NCBI GenBank assembly: GCA_947500055.1
Contig: CANMQO010000002.1
Span: 434,001-498,000 of the forward strand
Direction: 5' to 3'
DNA: 64,000 bases
Source: an uncultured Paracoccaceae bacterium
GTDB taxonomy: Bacteria; Pseudomonadota; Alphaproteobacteria; Rhodobacterales; Rhodobacteraceae
Positions 34,496 to 44,442 of the stretch are shown in pieces. The position numbers and the translations under genes are program-made. The stretch's first letter is position 1, and the number at the start of each line of letters is the position of its first letter. Under the pieces are notes generated by a model. It did not search any database. It was not told the origin of the DNA and saw nothing but the letters and a program-made list of their open reading frames with translations.

Positions 34496-36975
34496 GCGAT
34501 AACGACGGTAAAAAGACACTCGGCCTGGGTGGTTCGCGTCCAAGCAACGTGAAGCAGAGTTTCAGCCATGGGCGGACCAAGAACGTCGTGGTGGAAACCA
34601 AACGCAAGCGCGTTGTGGTACCAAAGCCCGGTGCGGCGAAACCAACTGGCAAACCCGCTGGCCCGGTTGGCGGTGACCCGTCCAAGCGACCTGCCGGCAT
34701 TTCGGATGCGGAACTTGAACGCCGGATGAAGGCGCTGGCCAACGCCAAGGCACGCGAGGCCGAAGAACAGGCCAAACGCGAAGCCGAGGAAAAGGCACGC
34801 GCCGCCGAACGTGAGGCCCGCCGGGCCGAGATCGAGGCCAAGGAGGCCGAAGACAAAGCCCGCGAAGAACGCGCCAAGGCCAAGGCCGAGGAAGAAGAAC
34901 GCAAGAAGGAAGAAGCCGCGCGCAAGAAAGCGGCAGCCGATGCGCCGCCTCCAGCAGCAGCCGTACCAGGTGAAACCGCTGTTGACCGCCCAACACGGGC
35001 GAAAGTTGACCGCGAGCGTGACACCAAGAATGACCGGACCAACAAAACAAAGCCGGGCGGACGTTCCGATGATGGCCGCCGGTCAGGCAAACTGACGCTG
35101 AATGATGCGATGGCCGGCCGCGAGGGGGGTCGCCAACGTTCCATGGCGGCGATGAAACGCAAGCAGGACCGCGCCCGCGCCAAGGCAATGGGCGTGTCTG
35201 CCGAGCGTGAAAAGGTATTCCGCGAAGTGGCCCTGCCAGAGGCGATTACCGTATCTGAGCTGGCCAACCGGATGACCGAACGTGTTGCTGATGTGGTCAA
35301 GGCGCTGATGACAAACGGCATCATGGCGACCCAGAACCAGACGATTGATGCCGATACCGCCGAATTGATTATCGAAGAATTTGGTCACACCGTCGTGCGT
35401 GTATCTGATGCCGATGTCGAGGACGTCATTCAGACTGTCGAAGACAAGCCCGAAGACCTGCAGGCGCGCCCACCGATCATCACGATCATGGGGCATGTCG
35501 ACCACGGTAAAACATCACTGCTTGATGCGATTCGGAATGCGAAAGTTGTCGCTGGCGAGGCTGGAGGGATTACCCAGCATATCGGTGCCTATCAGGTGAA
35601 AACCGAGGGCGGCTCCGTCCTTTCATTCCTCGATACACCCGGCCACGCGGCGTTTACGTCGATGCGTTCGCGCGGGGCCCAGGTGACTGATATCGTTGTG
35701 CTTGTTGTGGCAGCTGATGACGCAGTGATGCCGCAGACGATTGAGGCGATCAACCACGCCAAGGCGGCAGACGTTCCGATGATCGTGGCGATCAACAAGA
35801 TCGACAAGCCAGAGGCGAACCCGGACAAAGTGCGCACCGATCTGTTGCAGCACGAAGTCATCGTCGAAAAGATGTCCGGCGATGTGCAGGATGTTGAGGT
35901 TTCCGCCATCTCCGGTCAGGGTCTGGATGACCTGCTTGAGGCGATTGCGCTGCAGGCCGAGATCCTTGAACTGAAAGCCAATCCCGACCGCGCTGCCGAA
36001 GGTGCCGTGATCGAGGCGCAGCTTGATGTGGGCCGCGGACCCGTGGCGACCGTTCTGGTCCAGAACGGCACATTGCGTCAGGGCGACATCTTTGTTGTGG
36101 GCGAACAGCACGGTAAGGTCCGCGCGCTGATCAACGACAAGGGCGAGCGGGTCAAGGAAGCTGGCCCATCCGTCCCGGTTGAGGTGCTTGGCCTGAACGG
36201 CACGCCCGAAGCAGGTGACGTTCTGAACGTCGTCGAAACCGATGCGCAGGCCCGTGAAATCGCTGAGTATCGCGAAAAAGCGGCCAAGGAAAAACGCGCA
36301 GCAGCTGGTGCAGCGACGACGCTGGAACAGTTGATGGCCAACGCAAAAGAAAACGAAAACGTCAGTGAACTGCCTATTCTGGTCAAGGCCGATGTGCAGG
36401 GTTCTGCAGAGGCGATCGTGCAGGCCATGGAAAAGATCGGCAACGAAGAAGTGCGCGTGCGTGTCCTTCATTCCGGTGTTGGCGCCATCACCGAAACCGA
36501 TATCGGCCTTGCCGAAGCCTCCGGCGCGCCGGTCTTTGGCTTCAACGTGCGGGCCAATGCCACTGCCCGGAACACGGCGAACCAAAAAGGCGTGGAAATC
36601 CGGTATTACTCGGTGATTTACGATCTTGTGGATGACGTGAAGAAAGCCGCGTCTGGCCTGCTCTCTGCCGAAATTCAGGAGAAGTTCATCGGTTATGCCA
36701 GCATCAAGGAGGTCTTCAAGGTCTCCAACGTCGGCAAGGTGGCAGGTTGTATCGTCACCGAAGGTGTGGCGCGCCGCTCTGCCGGTGTCCGCCTGTTGCG
36801 CGACAACGTGGTGATCCACGAAGGTACGCTGAAAACACTCAAGCGCTTCAAGGATGAAGTGCCAGAGGTGCAATCAGGTCAGGAATGCGGGATGGCGTTC
36901 GAGAACTACGACGATATCCGCCCGGACGACGTGATCGAGATCTTTGAGCGGACCGAGGTTGAACGGAACCTCTGA
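34492..36975 (+). CDS. infB: Translation initiation factor IF-2
   Basis: An 827-residue GTPase that brings initiator tRNA to the 30S subunit and promotes subunit joining. A charged, low-complexity N-terminal region (about 70-170, rich in Ala, Glu, Lys, Arg) is followed by the IF2 N domain (about 240-290). The G domain has GHVDHGKT at 334-341, DTPGHAAF near 381 and NKIDKPEAN near 434. Domains II to IV follow to the C-terminus. All G motifs are present. It is the last gene of the rimP operon; a strong shared terminator lies 39 bases downstream. Confidence 0.97.
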   Translation: MSDNDGKKTLGLGGSRPSNVKQSFSHGRTKNVVVETKRKRVVVPKPGAAKPTGKPAGPVGGDPSKRPAGISDAELERRMKALANAKAREAEEQAKREAEEKARAAEREARRAEIEAKEAEDKAREERAKAKAEEEERKKEEAARKKAAADAPPPAAAVPGETAVDRPTRAKVDRERDTKNDRTNKTKPGGRSDDGRRSGKLTLNDAMAGREGGRQRSMAAMKRKQDRARAKAMGVSAEREKVFREVALPEAITVSELANRMTERVADVVKALMTNGIMATQNQTIDADTAELIIEEFGHTVVRVSDADVEDVIQTVEDKPEDLQARPPIITIMGHVDHGKTSLLDAIRNAKVVAGEAGGITQHIGAYQVKTEGGSVLSFLDTPGHAAFTSMRSRGAQVTDIVVLVVAADDAVMPQTIEAINHAKAADVPMIVAINKIDKPEANPDKVRTDLLQHEVIVEKMSGDVQDVEVSAISGQGLDDLLEAIALQAEILELKANPDRAAEGAVIEAQLDVGRGPVATVLVQNGTLRQGDIFVVGEQHGKVRALINDKGERVKEAGPSVPVEVLGLNGTPEAGDVLNVVETDAQAREIAEYREKAAKEKRAAAGAATTLEQLMANAKENENVSELPILVKADVQGSAEAIVQAMEKIGNEEVRVRVLHSGVGAITETDIGLAEASGAPVFGFNVRANATARNTANQKGVEIRYYSVIYDLVDDVKKAASGLLSAEIQEKFIGYASIKEVFKVSNVGKVAGCIVTEGVARRSAGVRLLRDNVVIHEGTLKTLKRFKDEVPEVQSGQECGMAFENYDDIRPDDVIEIFERTEVERNL

Positions 36976-37013
36976 CCAGATCGGTTAGTGTTCGGAAGAC
37001 AACGAATAAATAG

Positions 37014-37039
37014 AAATGGCGACCAATTGGTCGCCATTT
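37014..37039. terminator. Bidirectional terminator between infB and hutU
   Basis: AAATGGCGACC-AATT-GGTCGCCATTT is a perfect 26-base palindrome followed by T on the + strand and preceded by A. It serves infB (+) and the convergent hut operon (-), whose hutU stop is at 37061. Confidence 0.9.
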
Positions 37040-37060
37040 TTCGTAAACCGGGGCAGACGA

Positions 37061-38731
37061 TTATCGGTCCAAAATACCCGGCAGATTAAGCCCCTGTTCG
37101 CGCGCGCAATCCAACGCAATCTCATATCCCGCATCAGCGTGGCGCATGACACCTGTCGCGGGGTCATTCCACAGGACATTCGCAAGGCGCCGGTCGGCGT
37201 CCTCGCTGCCATCACAGCAAATGACCATTCCCGAATGCTGCGAAAACCCCATCCCGACGCCACCGCCATGGTGAAGCGACACCCATGTCGCACCACCCGC
37301 GACGTTCAGCATCGCGTTCAACAACGGCCAGTCCGACACCGCGTCAGATCCATCCTTCATCGCCTCTGTTTCACGGTTTGGCGACGCAACCGATCCACTG
37401 TCCAGATGGTCGCGCCCAATGACAACGGGCGCAGAAAGCTCACCATTCCGCACCATTTCATTGAACGCCAGCCCCAGCCTATGACGCTGGCCAAGGCCGA
37501 CCCAACAGATACGCGCCGGCAGCCCCTGAAACGAAATACGCTCCCGCGCCATGTCCAGCCAGTTGTGCAAATGCGGATCGTCGATCAGCTCTTTCACCTT
37601 CGCATCGGTTTTGTAGATATCCTCGGGATCACCCGACAAAGCACACCACCGGAATGGCCCGATGCCCCGGCAGAACAGCGGGCGGATATAGGCAGGCACG
37701 AAACCCGGAAAGGCGAAGGCATCCTTCAGGCCCTCCTCTTGCGCGACCTGACGGATGTTGTTTCCGTAATCGAGCGTCGGAATGTCCGCATTCCAGAAAT
37801 CCACCATCGCCGCAACATGGATCTTCATTGAGGCGCGCGCGGCCTTCTCAACGGTTTTCGGGTCGCTTTCCTGCTTCGCGCGCCATTCCGCAACGGTCCA
37901 GCCCTGCGGCAAATAGCCGTGAACCGGATCATGGGCCGAGGTTTGATCAGTCACAATATCGGGACGCACACCGCGTTTCACCAGCTCTGGATAGATATCG
38001 GCGGCATTGCCGATCAGGGCCACTGATTTCGCTTCGCCCGCCTTGGTCCAGGCGCTGATCATCGCAAGCGCTTCGTCCAGATCATGCGTCTTTTCATCGA
38101 CATAACGGGTGCGCAGGCGGAAATCGGCGCGCGTTTCGTCACATTCCACCGCCAGACAACAAGCACCCGCCATCACGGCGGCAAGCGGTTGTGCACCGCC
38201 CATGCCGCCAAGGCCAGCCGTCAGAATCCAGCGGCCAGAGAGGTTTCCATCATAATGCTGACGCCCCGCCTCCATGAAGGTTTCATAGGTGCCCTGCACG
38301 ATGCCCTGCGTTCCGATATAGATCCACGAACCGGCGGTCATCTGGCCATACATCGCCAGACCTTTCTTATCGAGCTCGTTGAAATGATCCCAGTTGGCCC
38401 AATGCGGAACAAGATTGGAATTGGCAATCAGGACACGCGGCGCGTCCTTGTGGGTATTAAAGACGCCCACCGGTTTCCCGGATTGCACCAACAGGGTTTG
38501 CGTTTCTTCCAGTTCTTTCAAGGCGGCAACAATCGCGTCAAAATCCTCCCACGTACGGGCCGCACGCCCGATGCCGCCATAAACGACAAGTTCATGCGGG
38601 TTCTCTGCAACATCAGGATGCAGGTTGTTCATAAGCATCCGCATGGGCGCTTCGGTCAGCCAGCTTTTGGCGGTGATCTCTGTGCCTGTTGGCGGAAAAA
38701 CATCGCGAATGTTGTGGCGGGTCTGTGTCAT
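37061..38731 (-). CDS. hutU: Urocanate hydratase
   Basis: Second step of histidine degradation: converts urocanate to imidazolonepropionate using tightly bound NAD+ as an electrophile. The 556 residues are the family length. Typical stretches are [12 protein letters not shown] near 50-61, [17 protein letters not shown] (NAD-binding) near 173-189, [13 protein letters not shown] and [17 protein letters not shown] near 408-424, which holds the conserved cysteine. The frame is open further upstream. I chose ATG 38731 because it overlaps the hutG stop by ATGA and matches family length. It is the last gene of hutI-hutH-hutG-hutU, all four linked by 4-base overlaps. Confidence 0.97.
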   Translation of the reverse strand: MTQTRHNIRDVFPPTGTEITAKSWLTEAPMRMLMNNLHPDVAENPHELVVYGGIGRAARTWEDFDAIVAALKELEETQTLLVQSGKPVGVFNTHKDAPRVLIANSNLVPHWANWDHFNELDKKGLAMYGQMTAGSWIYIGTQGIVQGTYETFMEAGRQHYDGNLSGRWILTAGLGGMGGAQPLAAVMAGACCLAVECDETRADFRLRTRYVDEKTHDLDEALAMISAWTKAGEAKSVALIGNAADIYPELVKRGVRPDIVTDQTSAHDPVHGYLPQGWTVAEWRAKQESDPKTVEKAARASMKIHVAAMVDFWNADIPTLDYGNNIRQVAQEEGLKDAFAFPGFVPAYIRPLFCRGIGPFRWCALSGDPEDIYKTDAKVKELIDDPHLHNWLDMARERISFQGLPARICWVGLGQRHRLGLAFNEMVRNGELSAPVVIGRDHLDSGSVASPNRETEAMKDGSDAVSDWPLLNAMLNVAGGATWVSLHHGGGVGMGFSQHSGMVICCDGSEDADRRLANVLWNDPATGVMRHADAGYEIALDCAREQGLNLPGILDR

Positions 38732-39528
38732 GTTTTGGCTCCTAATGTCGGGGCAAGATCGGTTATTGTGGTCAGGATTTCTGTCAGATGCGGGCGTATG
38801 TGGTCTGCTTTGGACGGGTCGTAAGCCCATGGCGCCGCCTCGTGGGTCAGATAGGTGGACTGGGCCAATTCCATCTGGATCGCGTGATAACCCGTGTCCG
38901 GTTGGCCGTAATGGCGGGTTGTCCATCCACCCTTGAAACGACCATTCAGAACGGAACTGTAACCAGCGGCCTGCGCGCAGATCCGGGTCACTTCGTTTTG
39001 GATGGCAGTGGCGCAGGTCGTCCCCTCGTTTGTCCCGATGTTCAAATCGGGCAACGTTCCGGCGAACAGATGCGGAATGTTGGAGCGGATCGAGTGACAA
39101 TCATATAGGATTGCGACGCCATGTCGTTTCTGAACGCGGGCCAGTTCAGCCGCGAGCGCTGCGTGATAAGGCGCATGAAAAGCGGCAAGGCGATCTGCAA
39201 TATCCGCATCAGACGGGCGCGCCCGCCAGATATCGCGCCCGTCAAAATCCGTTAGCGGCACCAATGTCGTGGTATTTTGTCCTGGGTAAAGGCTGCCCCC
39301 CGCAGGATCACGATTTGCGTCAATCACGTACCGGTGGAAATTGGCCCTGACAGTGGTCACATCAGGCATCAATCCGTCGTATAGCCGACCAATATGCCAA
39401 TCCGTATCGGTCAGTGCCCGCCCGTTTTCGTTCAAATCAGCAGCGATTTCGGCGGGAACAAATGTGCCGGTATGCGGCAGGCCCAAGATTATCGGCCCGG
39501 CACCCTGCTTCACCTCAACGGGGGTCAT
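38728..39528 (-). CDS. hutG: N-formylglutamate deformylase
   Basis: A 266-residue zinc-dependent hydrolase releasing formate from N-formylglutamate, the final step of the five-step histidine pathway. [11 protein letters not shown] near 15-25, [12 protein letters not shown] near 42-53, [10 protein letters not shown] near 66-75 and [11 protein letters not shown] near 142-152 are family motifs, with His and Asp residues as probable metal ligands. Its presence with HutF shows that this organism uses the formylglutamate route and not direct formamide release by HutG/HutE arginase-type enzymes. The start at 39528 overlaps the hutH stop by ATGA. Confidence 0.95.
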   Translation of the reverse strand: MTPVEVKQGAGPIILGLPHTGTFVPAEIAADLNENGRALTDTDWHIGRLYDGLMPDVTTVRANFHRYVIDANRDPAGGSLYPGQNTTTLVPLTDFDGRDIWRARPSDADIADRLAAFHAPYHAALAAELARVQKRHGVAILYDCHSIRSNIPHLFAGTLPDLNIGTNEGTTCATAIQNEVTRICAQAAGYSSVLNGRFKGGWTTRHYGQPDTGYHAIQMELAQSTYLTHEAAPWAYDPSKADHIRPHLTEILTTITDLAPTLGAKT

Positions 39529-41066
39529 GTGCCCTGACCTTTGACAAAGGCAGGCAAGTCGACGGCGTTCACAAGCGCACCGGTTGCTACAAGGCTTGCC
39601 GCGGCCTCGATTGAGGGGGCCATATAACGGTCTTTGACTATTTTTGGCACATCCGCACGCAGGACAGCCACGGCCTTTGCCAGCGCCGGGCTGGTTTGCA
39701 GGGGTGCGCGGAATTCGATGCCTTGTGCCGCGCACATCGCCTCGACCCCAAGGATAACACTCAGATTTTCATTCATACGCAACAAACGGCGGGCCGCATG
39801 GGCGGCCATGCTGACATGGTCCTCCTGATTGGCCGATGTCGGCGTGCTGTCGGTCGTGCAGGGGTTTGCGAGGTGCTTATTCTCGCTCATCAGCGCGGCG
39901 GTTGTTACTTCGGCAATCATCAGGCCGGAATTCAGGCCCGGATCAGGCGTCAGGAATGGTGGCAGGTCGTGTGACAAGGTCGGATCCACCATCAACGCGA
40001 CCCGGCGCTGCGCAATCGCGCCAATCTCGGACAGGGCCAGCGCAATTTGATCAGCGGCAAACCCAACGGGCTCCGCATGAAAATTGCCGCCCGATACGAT
40101 CAACCCGTCATCGACCAAAACCAGTGGATTATCTGTGACCGCATTCGCCTCGATTTCCAGCGTTTGCCCGGCAAAATGCAGCAAATCCATCGCCGCGCCG
40201 GTGACCTGCGGTTGGCACCGGATGCAATAGGGATCTTGCACGCGGGTGTCGCCATCACGGTGGCTTTCCCGAATCTCTGATCCCTCCATCAGGGCGCGCT
40301 GCGCACGGGCAACAGCGATTTGGCCCTTATGGCCCCGCAATGTGTGAATGGCATCCTGCAAAGGTGCGGTAGAGCCCATGATCGCGTCAGTTGAAAGGGC
40401 GCAAGTCAAGACCGATGTCGCCGCGTTGTTCCATGCCTGCCACAGCCCGACAAGGGCGCAGGCGGTGGAAAACTGCGTGCCATTGATCAGCGCCAGCCCT
40501 TCCTTCGCACCCAACGAAATGGCTTCCAGTCCTGCCATCTGCAATGCTTGCGCGGAGGACATGCGCGTGCCGTTGAAGATCGCCTCACCTTCGCCAATCA
40601 TCGTCGCCGCCATATGCGCCAGTGGCGCCAGATCACCCGAGGCACCAACCGAGCCCTGACTTGGAATGACCGGCGTAACACCCTTGCCAAGCATGGCCTC
40701 TATCAGCGTCACGGTCTGCATCGCGACACCGGATGCGCCGCGTCCAAGCGAAAGCAGTTTCAGCACCATCATCAGGCGCGTGGTCGCCCGATCCAGCGGC
40801 TCACCAACGCCGCAGCAATGGGACAGGATCAGATTGCGCTGCAACGTGCTGGTGTCTGCGCTGGCGATCTTGACGCTGGCCAGTTTCCCAAACCCGGTGT
40901 TGATCCCGTAAACCGGATCATCCCCCTGTGCGGCCTGCGCAACCAGTTGCGCGGCGGCTTCGATTGCCGGATGGGCGGCAGGGTCGAGCATGACAGCCGA
41001 CTCATTCGCCCAGATGTCCTGAAGTTGCCCAAGGCGCGCCGCCCCAGGTATGAGTGTGATGGTCAT
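39525..41066 (-). CDS. hutH: Histidine ammonia-lyase
   Basis: First step of histidine degradation: eliminates ammonia from histidine to give urocanate. The 513 residues include the ASG triad at 142-144 in [14 protein letters not shown], which cyclises to the MIO electrophile, and the catalytic-loop tyrosine near Y53 in [23 protein letters not shown] and the C-terminal [13 protein letters not shown] are also typical. The frame extends upstream to 41324; I chose ATG 41066, which overlaps the hutI stop by ATGA and gives the normal N-terminus. Confidence 0.97.
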   Translation of the reverse strand: MTITLIPGAARLGQLQDIWANESAVMLDPAAHPAIEAAAQLVAQAAQGDDPVYGINTGFGKLASVKIASADTSTLQRNLILSHCCGVGEPLDRATTRLMMVLKLLSLGRGASGVAMQTVTLIEAMLGKGVTPVIPSQGSVGASGDLAPLAHMAATMIGEGEAIFNGTRMSSAQALQMAGLEAISLGAKEGLALINGTQFSTACALVGLWQAWNNAATSVLTCALSTDAIMGSTAPLQDAIHTLRGHKGQIAVARAQRALMEGSEIRESHRDGDTRVQDPYCIRCQPQVTGAAMDLLHFAGQTLEIEANAVTDNPLVLVDDGLIVSGGNFHAEPVGFAADQIALALSEIGAIAQRRVALMVDPTLSHDLPPFLTPDPGLNSGLMIAEVTTAALMSENKHLANPCTTDSTPTSANQEDHVSMAAHAARRLLRMNENLSVILGVEAMCAAQGIEFRAPLQTSPALAKAVAVLRADVPKIVKDRYMAPSIEAAASLVATGALVNAVDLPAFVKGQGT

Positions 41067-42256
41067 TGCGAACCTCGGAAAATGCGACTGTGAAGCGGGT
41101 TGAACCCGATGCGATAGGCCAGTTCGGCTGGGTGTTTCACATCCCAGACGCACAGATCGGCCGGGGCCTCGGCCACGATCCTGCCCATGTTTGTCTGACC
41201 CAAGGCGGTCGCGGCATGGGCGGTCATGCCCAACAGCGCCTCTAACGGTGTCATGCGGAACAGGGTGCAGGCCATGTTCATCGTCAAAAGCGGCGAGGCC
41301 AACGGGGATGAACCCGGATTGCAATCGGTGGCAACGGCCATCCGCACGTTGTAGTCGCGAAAGGCCTGAATGGGCGGCGCCTGTGTTTCGCGCAATGTGT
41401 AAAAGGCGCCGGGCAGCAGCACCGCCACACTTCCCGCATCAGCAAGGGCTCGCGCGTCGTCCACAGTTGCGTATTCAACATGATCGGCGCTTAGCGCGCC
41501 ATATCTGGCCGCCAGCTGCGTCCCGCCAATATGTGACAACTGCTCGGCATGTAGTTTGACGGGCAGGCCAAGTTCCTTTGCCACATCAAAAACCCGGCCA
41601 ATCTGCGTGGTGTCAAACGCAATGCCTTCACAAAACCCATCAACCGCGTCAATCAATCCTTCGGCATGTGCAATGCGCAGGGTCGGGATGCAGATGTCAT
41701 CAATATAGGCATCCGGGTTGCCGACATATTCCTGCGGCGTCGCATGGGCACCAAGAAAGGATGTCCTGACATTGATGGGCCGGGCATGTGCGATCTGCCG
41801 CGCAACCCGCAGCATTTTCAGTTCCGTGTCCTGATCAAGGCCATAACCGGATTTGACCTCCATCAGGCTGACCCCCTCCGCGATCATCGCGTCGACGCGG
41901 ATTAGCGCGTCGGCAAGCAATGCCTCTTGCGGCGCTGCGCGGGTCGCGGTGACCGTCGAGATAATGCCGCCGCCCGCCCTTGCGACCTCTTCATAACTTG
42001 CGCCGTTCAGTCGAAGTTCAAACTCGGCAGCGCGGTTTCCGCCAAAGACGACATGGGTATGGCAGTCGATCAGCGCAGGCGTGACCAGACGGCCGCCGAG
42101 GTCGCTGACCTCGTGGTCAAGGTAGTCCTGCGGAAGGTCCTGACGATGGCCGACCCACGATATCACCTCACCTTCAATGACAATGGCCCCGTCTTCGATC
42201 AGGCCGAAACTGTCATTGCTTTCAAGGGTGGCGATCTGTGCGTTTGTTAGCAGCAT
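41063..42256 (-). CDS. hutI: Imidazolonepropionase
   Basis: Hydrolyses imidazolonepropionate to formiminoglutamate, third step of the pathway. The 397-residue amidohydrolase-superfamily protein carries the metal motif H66-T-H68 in [22 protein letters not shown] near 153, KLHAEQLSH near 244 and the C-terminal metal aspartate in [11 protein letters not shown] near 328. It is the first gene of the minus-strand hut operon. A promoter with consensus TTGACA lies directly upstream, with a palindromic operator in its spacer. Confidence 0.96.
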   Translation of the reverse strand: MLLTNAQIATLESNDSFGLIEDGAIVIEGEVISWVGHRQDLPQDYLDHEVSDLGGRLVTPALIDCHTHVVFGGNRAAEFELRLNGASYEEVARAGGGIISTVTATRAAPQEALLADALIRVDAMIAEGVSLMEVKSGYGLDQDTELKMLRVARQIAHARPINVRTSFLGAHATPQEYVGNPDAYIDDICIPTLRIAHAEGLIDAVDGFCEGIAFDTTQIGRVFDVAKELGLPVKLHAEQLSHIGGTQLAARYGALSADHVEYATVDDARALADAGSVAVLLPGAFYTLRETQAPPIQAFRDYNVRMAVATDCNPGSSPLASPLLTMNMACTLFRMTPLEALLGMTAHAATALGQTNMGRIVAEAPADLCVWDVKHPAELAYRIGFNPLHSRIFRGSQ

Positions 42257-42283
42257 TCAGGCGACTCTCTTGCAATTACGTGC

Positions 42284-42319
42284 TTGGATAATTATTATGT
42301 ACGTACATATTATTGTCAA
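42284..42319. promoter_or_regulatory. Divergent hut promoters sharing a HutC-type operator
   Basis: On the minus strand TTGACA (42319-42314), a 17-base spacer and AATAAT (42296-42291) form a near-ideal promoter for hutI-H-G-U. On the plus strand TTGGAT (42284-42289), an 18-base spacer and TATTAT (42308-42313) could serve hutF-hutC. The perfect palindrome ATGTACGTACAT (42297-42308) lies in both spacers, with partly matching flanks. HutC proteins are known to bind palindromes with a GTACnnGTAC or ATGTAC-like core and to release DNA on binding urocanate, so this single site probably represses both arms, including hutC itself. Confidence 0.8.
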
Positions 42320-42333
42320 GCGGGAGACGCAAC

Positions 42334-43695
42334 ATGCGGATTTGGGCAAACAGGGCATTGTTATCGACTGGCTGGGCCGCGGACGTGTCGATTGAAATTG
42401 ATGCTGACGGGCGCATCAGCAAGGTAACCCCGGATATGCCGCAAAATGGCGACCACATCGAAATACTGCTGCCCTCGCCCGTCAATGTGCACAGTCATGC
42501 GTTTCAGCGGGCGATGGCGGGACTGACCGAAAGCCGGGGGGCAAACCCAAGTGACAGCTTCTGGACATGGCGCGCCCTGATGTTCCAGTTTTTAAACAAA
42601 CTGTCCCCTAACCATGTCGAGGCGATTGCGGCCTTCGCACAGATGGAAATGCTGGAGGCGGGATACAGTACAAATACCGAGTTCCACTACCTGCATCACC
42701 AGCCCGATGGCATGCCTTATGACAATATCGGGGAGATGTCAGAACGTATTGCCGCCGCCGCTGATCAAACCGGCATTGGCCTGTGCCTGTTGCCAGTCCA
42801 CTATCAGTTTGGCGGCTGCGACGGGCGCGATTTGACCACAGGGCAGATGCGCTTTGGCAATGACATGGACAGGTTCAGGGCTCTACATGAAAACGCTGTA
42901 TCCGCCCTGAAAACGCTGCCGGCTGATACAACATATGGCGCTGCGCCGCATTCCTTGCGGGCCGTCGGTGCCGCAGACCTGAAATCCTACGCCCAGTATT
43001 TTAGAGCCGGTCCAATTCACATGCATCTCGCTGAACAGATCCCGGAGGTTGAGGAAGTACAGGCGCAATGGGGCGCGCGCCCGGTCGAATGGGCTTTGGA
43101 CAATATGGAAATCACCGACCGCTGGTGTCTGATCCACTGCACGCAAATGACACCGGACGAAACGGTGCGGCTGGCGCAATCCAACGCGGTCGCCGGGCTT
43201 TGCCCAATTACCGAAAGCAGCCTGGGCGACGGGATATTTGATGGTATTCGCTGGGCGAACGAAGGTGGGGCCTTTGCCATCGGGTCTGACAGCAATATCC
43301 GCATCTCGCTTAGTGAGGAGATCAGAACCCTCGACTACTCCCAGCGTTTGCGGGACGGCACGCGGGCGGCGTTTGCGTCCACCGATCAATCGACGGGGCG
43401 GCGGTTGTATGACACTATCCTGAAAGGCGGCGCACAGGCGACCGGGCGCAAAACAGGCCGATTGGAAGCAGGATATTGGGCGGATATGCTTGCCTTGAAC
43501 GCCAATTCGGAAGTCTTGCATGGTCTGGATGGGGACACATTGATTGACGCCTGGGCCTTTGCTGGCGACGACCGGTTGGTGACGGATGTCTGGACAGCCG
43601 GACGGCATAAGGTGAAGAATGGTGCGCATATCGCCCGGCAAGAAATTGTCGCCAACTACCTGAACACAATTGATGATTTGAAAGATACCTTGTGA
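42334..43695 (+). CDS. hutF: Formiminoglutamate deiminase
   Basis: Converts N-formiminoglutamate to N-formylglutamate and ammonia, feeding HutG. The 453-residue amidohydrolase has metal ligands H53 and H55 in VNVHSHAFQRAMAGL, a conserved HMHLAEQ near residue 229, a later His in LIHCTQM and the aspartate in AIGSDSNI. GGGAG precedes ATG 42334 by about 8 bases; an in-frame start at 42313 lies inside the promoter and is unlikely. It overlaps hutC by GTGA. Confidence 0.95.
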   Translation: MRIWANRALLSTGWAADVSIEIDADGRISKVTPDMPQNGDHIEILLPSPVNVHSHAFQRAMAGLTESRGANPSDSFWTWRALMFQFLNKLSPNHVEAIAAFAQMEMLEAGYSTNTEFHYLHHQPDGMPYDNIGEMSERIAAAADQTGIGLCLLPVHYQFGGCDGRDLTTGQMRFGNDMDRFRALHENAVSALKTLPADTTYGAAPHSLRAVGAADLKSYAQYFRAGPIHMHLAEQIPEVEEVQAQWGARPVEWALDNMEITDRWCLIHCTQMTPDETVRLAQSNAVAGLCPITESSLGDGIFDGIRWANEGGAFAIGSDSNIRISLSEEIRTLDYSQRLRDGTRAAFASTDQSTGRRLYDTILKGGAQATGRKTGRLEAGYWADMLALNANSEVLHGLDGDTLIDAWAFAGDDRLVTDVWTAGRHKVKNGAHIARQEIVANYLNTIDDLKDTL

Positions 43696-44393
43696 AACCC
43701 ACTTCGTTTCAGACCTGGCAAAGCGTGCAGGGCGAGGTGTTGCGCCGCATTCATTCGCGGGAATGGGCACCGGGCGCCGCGATCCCCAATGAGGCGGATC
43801 TGGCCCAGGAGTTTGGCTGCGCACGAAGCACTGTGAACCGCGCGCTTCAGTCGTTGGCCGATAGCGGTCTGCTGGAGCGACGGCGCAAGGCCGGAACACG
43901 TGTCTCCGCACAACCGGTGACCAAAGCGACCTTGGAGATCGCCGTCATCCGGCACGAGGTCGAAGCCAAGGGTGAGAAATACGGCTATCGACTGATTGAA
44001 CGGTCAATATGCCGGCCACCAATCGCGACAAGCGGTGCGATGCAACTGGACCCTTCCAAGAAGCTGTTATTCGTATCTGCCCTGCACCTCGCGAATGATG
44101 CGCCCTATGCATTTGAAGAACGCTGGATCAATCCTGCCGCTGTGCCTGCTGCCCTTGACGAAGCGTTTGAGAGTATCAGCGCAAATGAATGGCTGCTGGA
44201 GCACGTCCCCTACACCAGCGGCGAAATTGCGTTTTCGGCGGTTGCCGCACCGCAAGAGACCGCCTCAATCCTAGGCTGTGCGCAGGACTGCGCCGTGCTC
44301 GCTGTTGATCGGTTGACACGGGACGCGCAGGTCTCGGTCACCAAAGTCCGCGTCCTGTTCAGACCAAATCATCAGTTACGGACAAATCTATGA
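43692..44393 (+). CDS. hutC: GntR-family histidine utilisation repressor HutC
   Basis: A 233-residue GntR/HutC-family repressor. The winged-helix domain (about 8-75) contains NEADLAQEFGCARSTVNRALQ; the C-terminal UTRA-type ligand domain (about 90-230) includes FEERWINPAAVP and the ending RVLFRPNHQLRTNL. By family it binds hut operators and is released by urocanate. The start is GTG 43692, overlapping the hutF stop in GTGA, so it is made together with HutF and sits under its own predicted operator. Confidence 0.94.
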   Translation: MKPTSFQTWQSVQGEVLRRIHSREWAPGAAIPNEADLAQEFGCARSTVNRALQSLADSGLLERRRKAGTRVSAQPVTKATLEIAVIRHEVEAKGEKYGYRLIERSICRPPIATSGAMQLDPSKKLLFVSALHLANDAPYAFEERWINPAAVPAALDEAFESISANEWLLEHVPYTSGEIAFSAVAAPQETASILGCAQDCAVLAVDRLTRDAQVSVTKVRVLFRPNHQLRTNL

Positions 44394-44397
44394 CAGG

Positions 44398-44424
44398 CGC
44401 GGCGTGGGCAAAAGCCACGCCGCG
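44398..44424. terminator. Terminator between hutC and the repeat-protein gene
   Basis: CGCGGCGTGG (44398-44407) and CCACGCCGCG (44415-44424) form a perfect 10-base stem with a GCAAAAG loop in a 49-base convergent gap. It can act on both strands, though T tracts are short. Confidence 0.7.
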
Positions 44425-44442
44425 TATCATGGCATCTTCAGG

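Noticed and set aside
34492..35230. Low-complexity Ala/Glu/Lys/Arg stretch in infB as a separate gene or repeat insertion
   Set aside because: Charged N-terminal extensions are normal in bacterial IF-2, and the frame is continuous.
37061..39100. Longer hutU start at 39100
   Set aside because: The extra 123 codons lie inside hutG in another frame; ATG 38731 gives the family length and the ATGA overlap.
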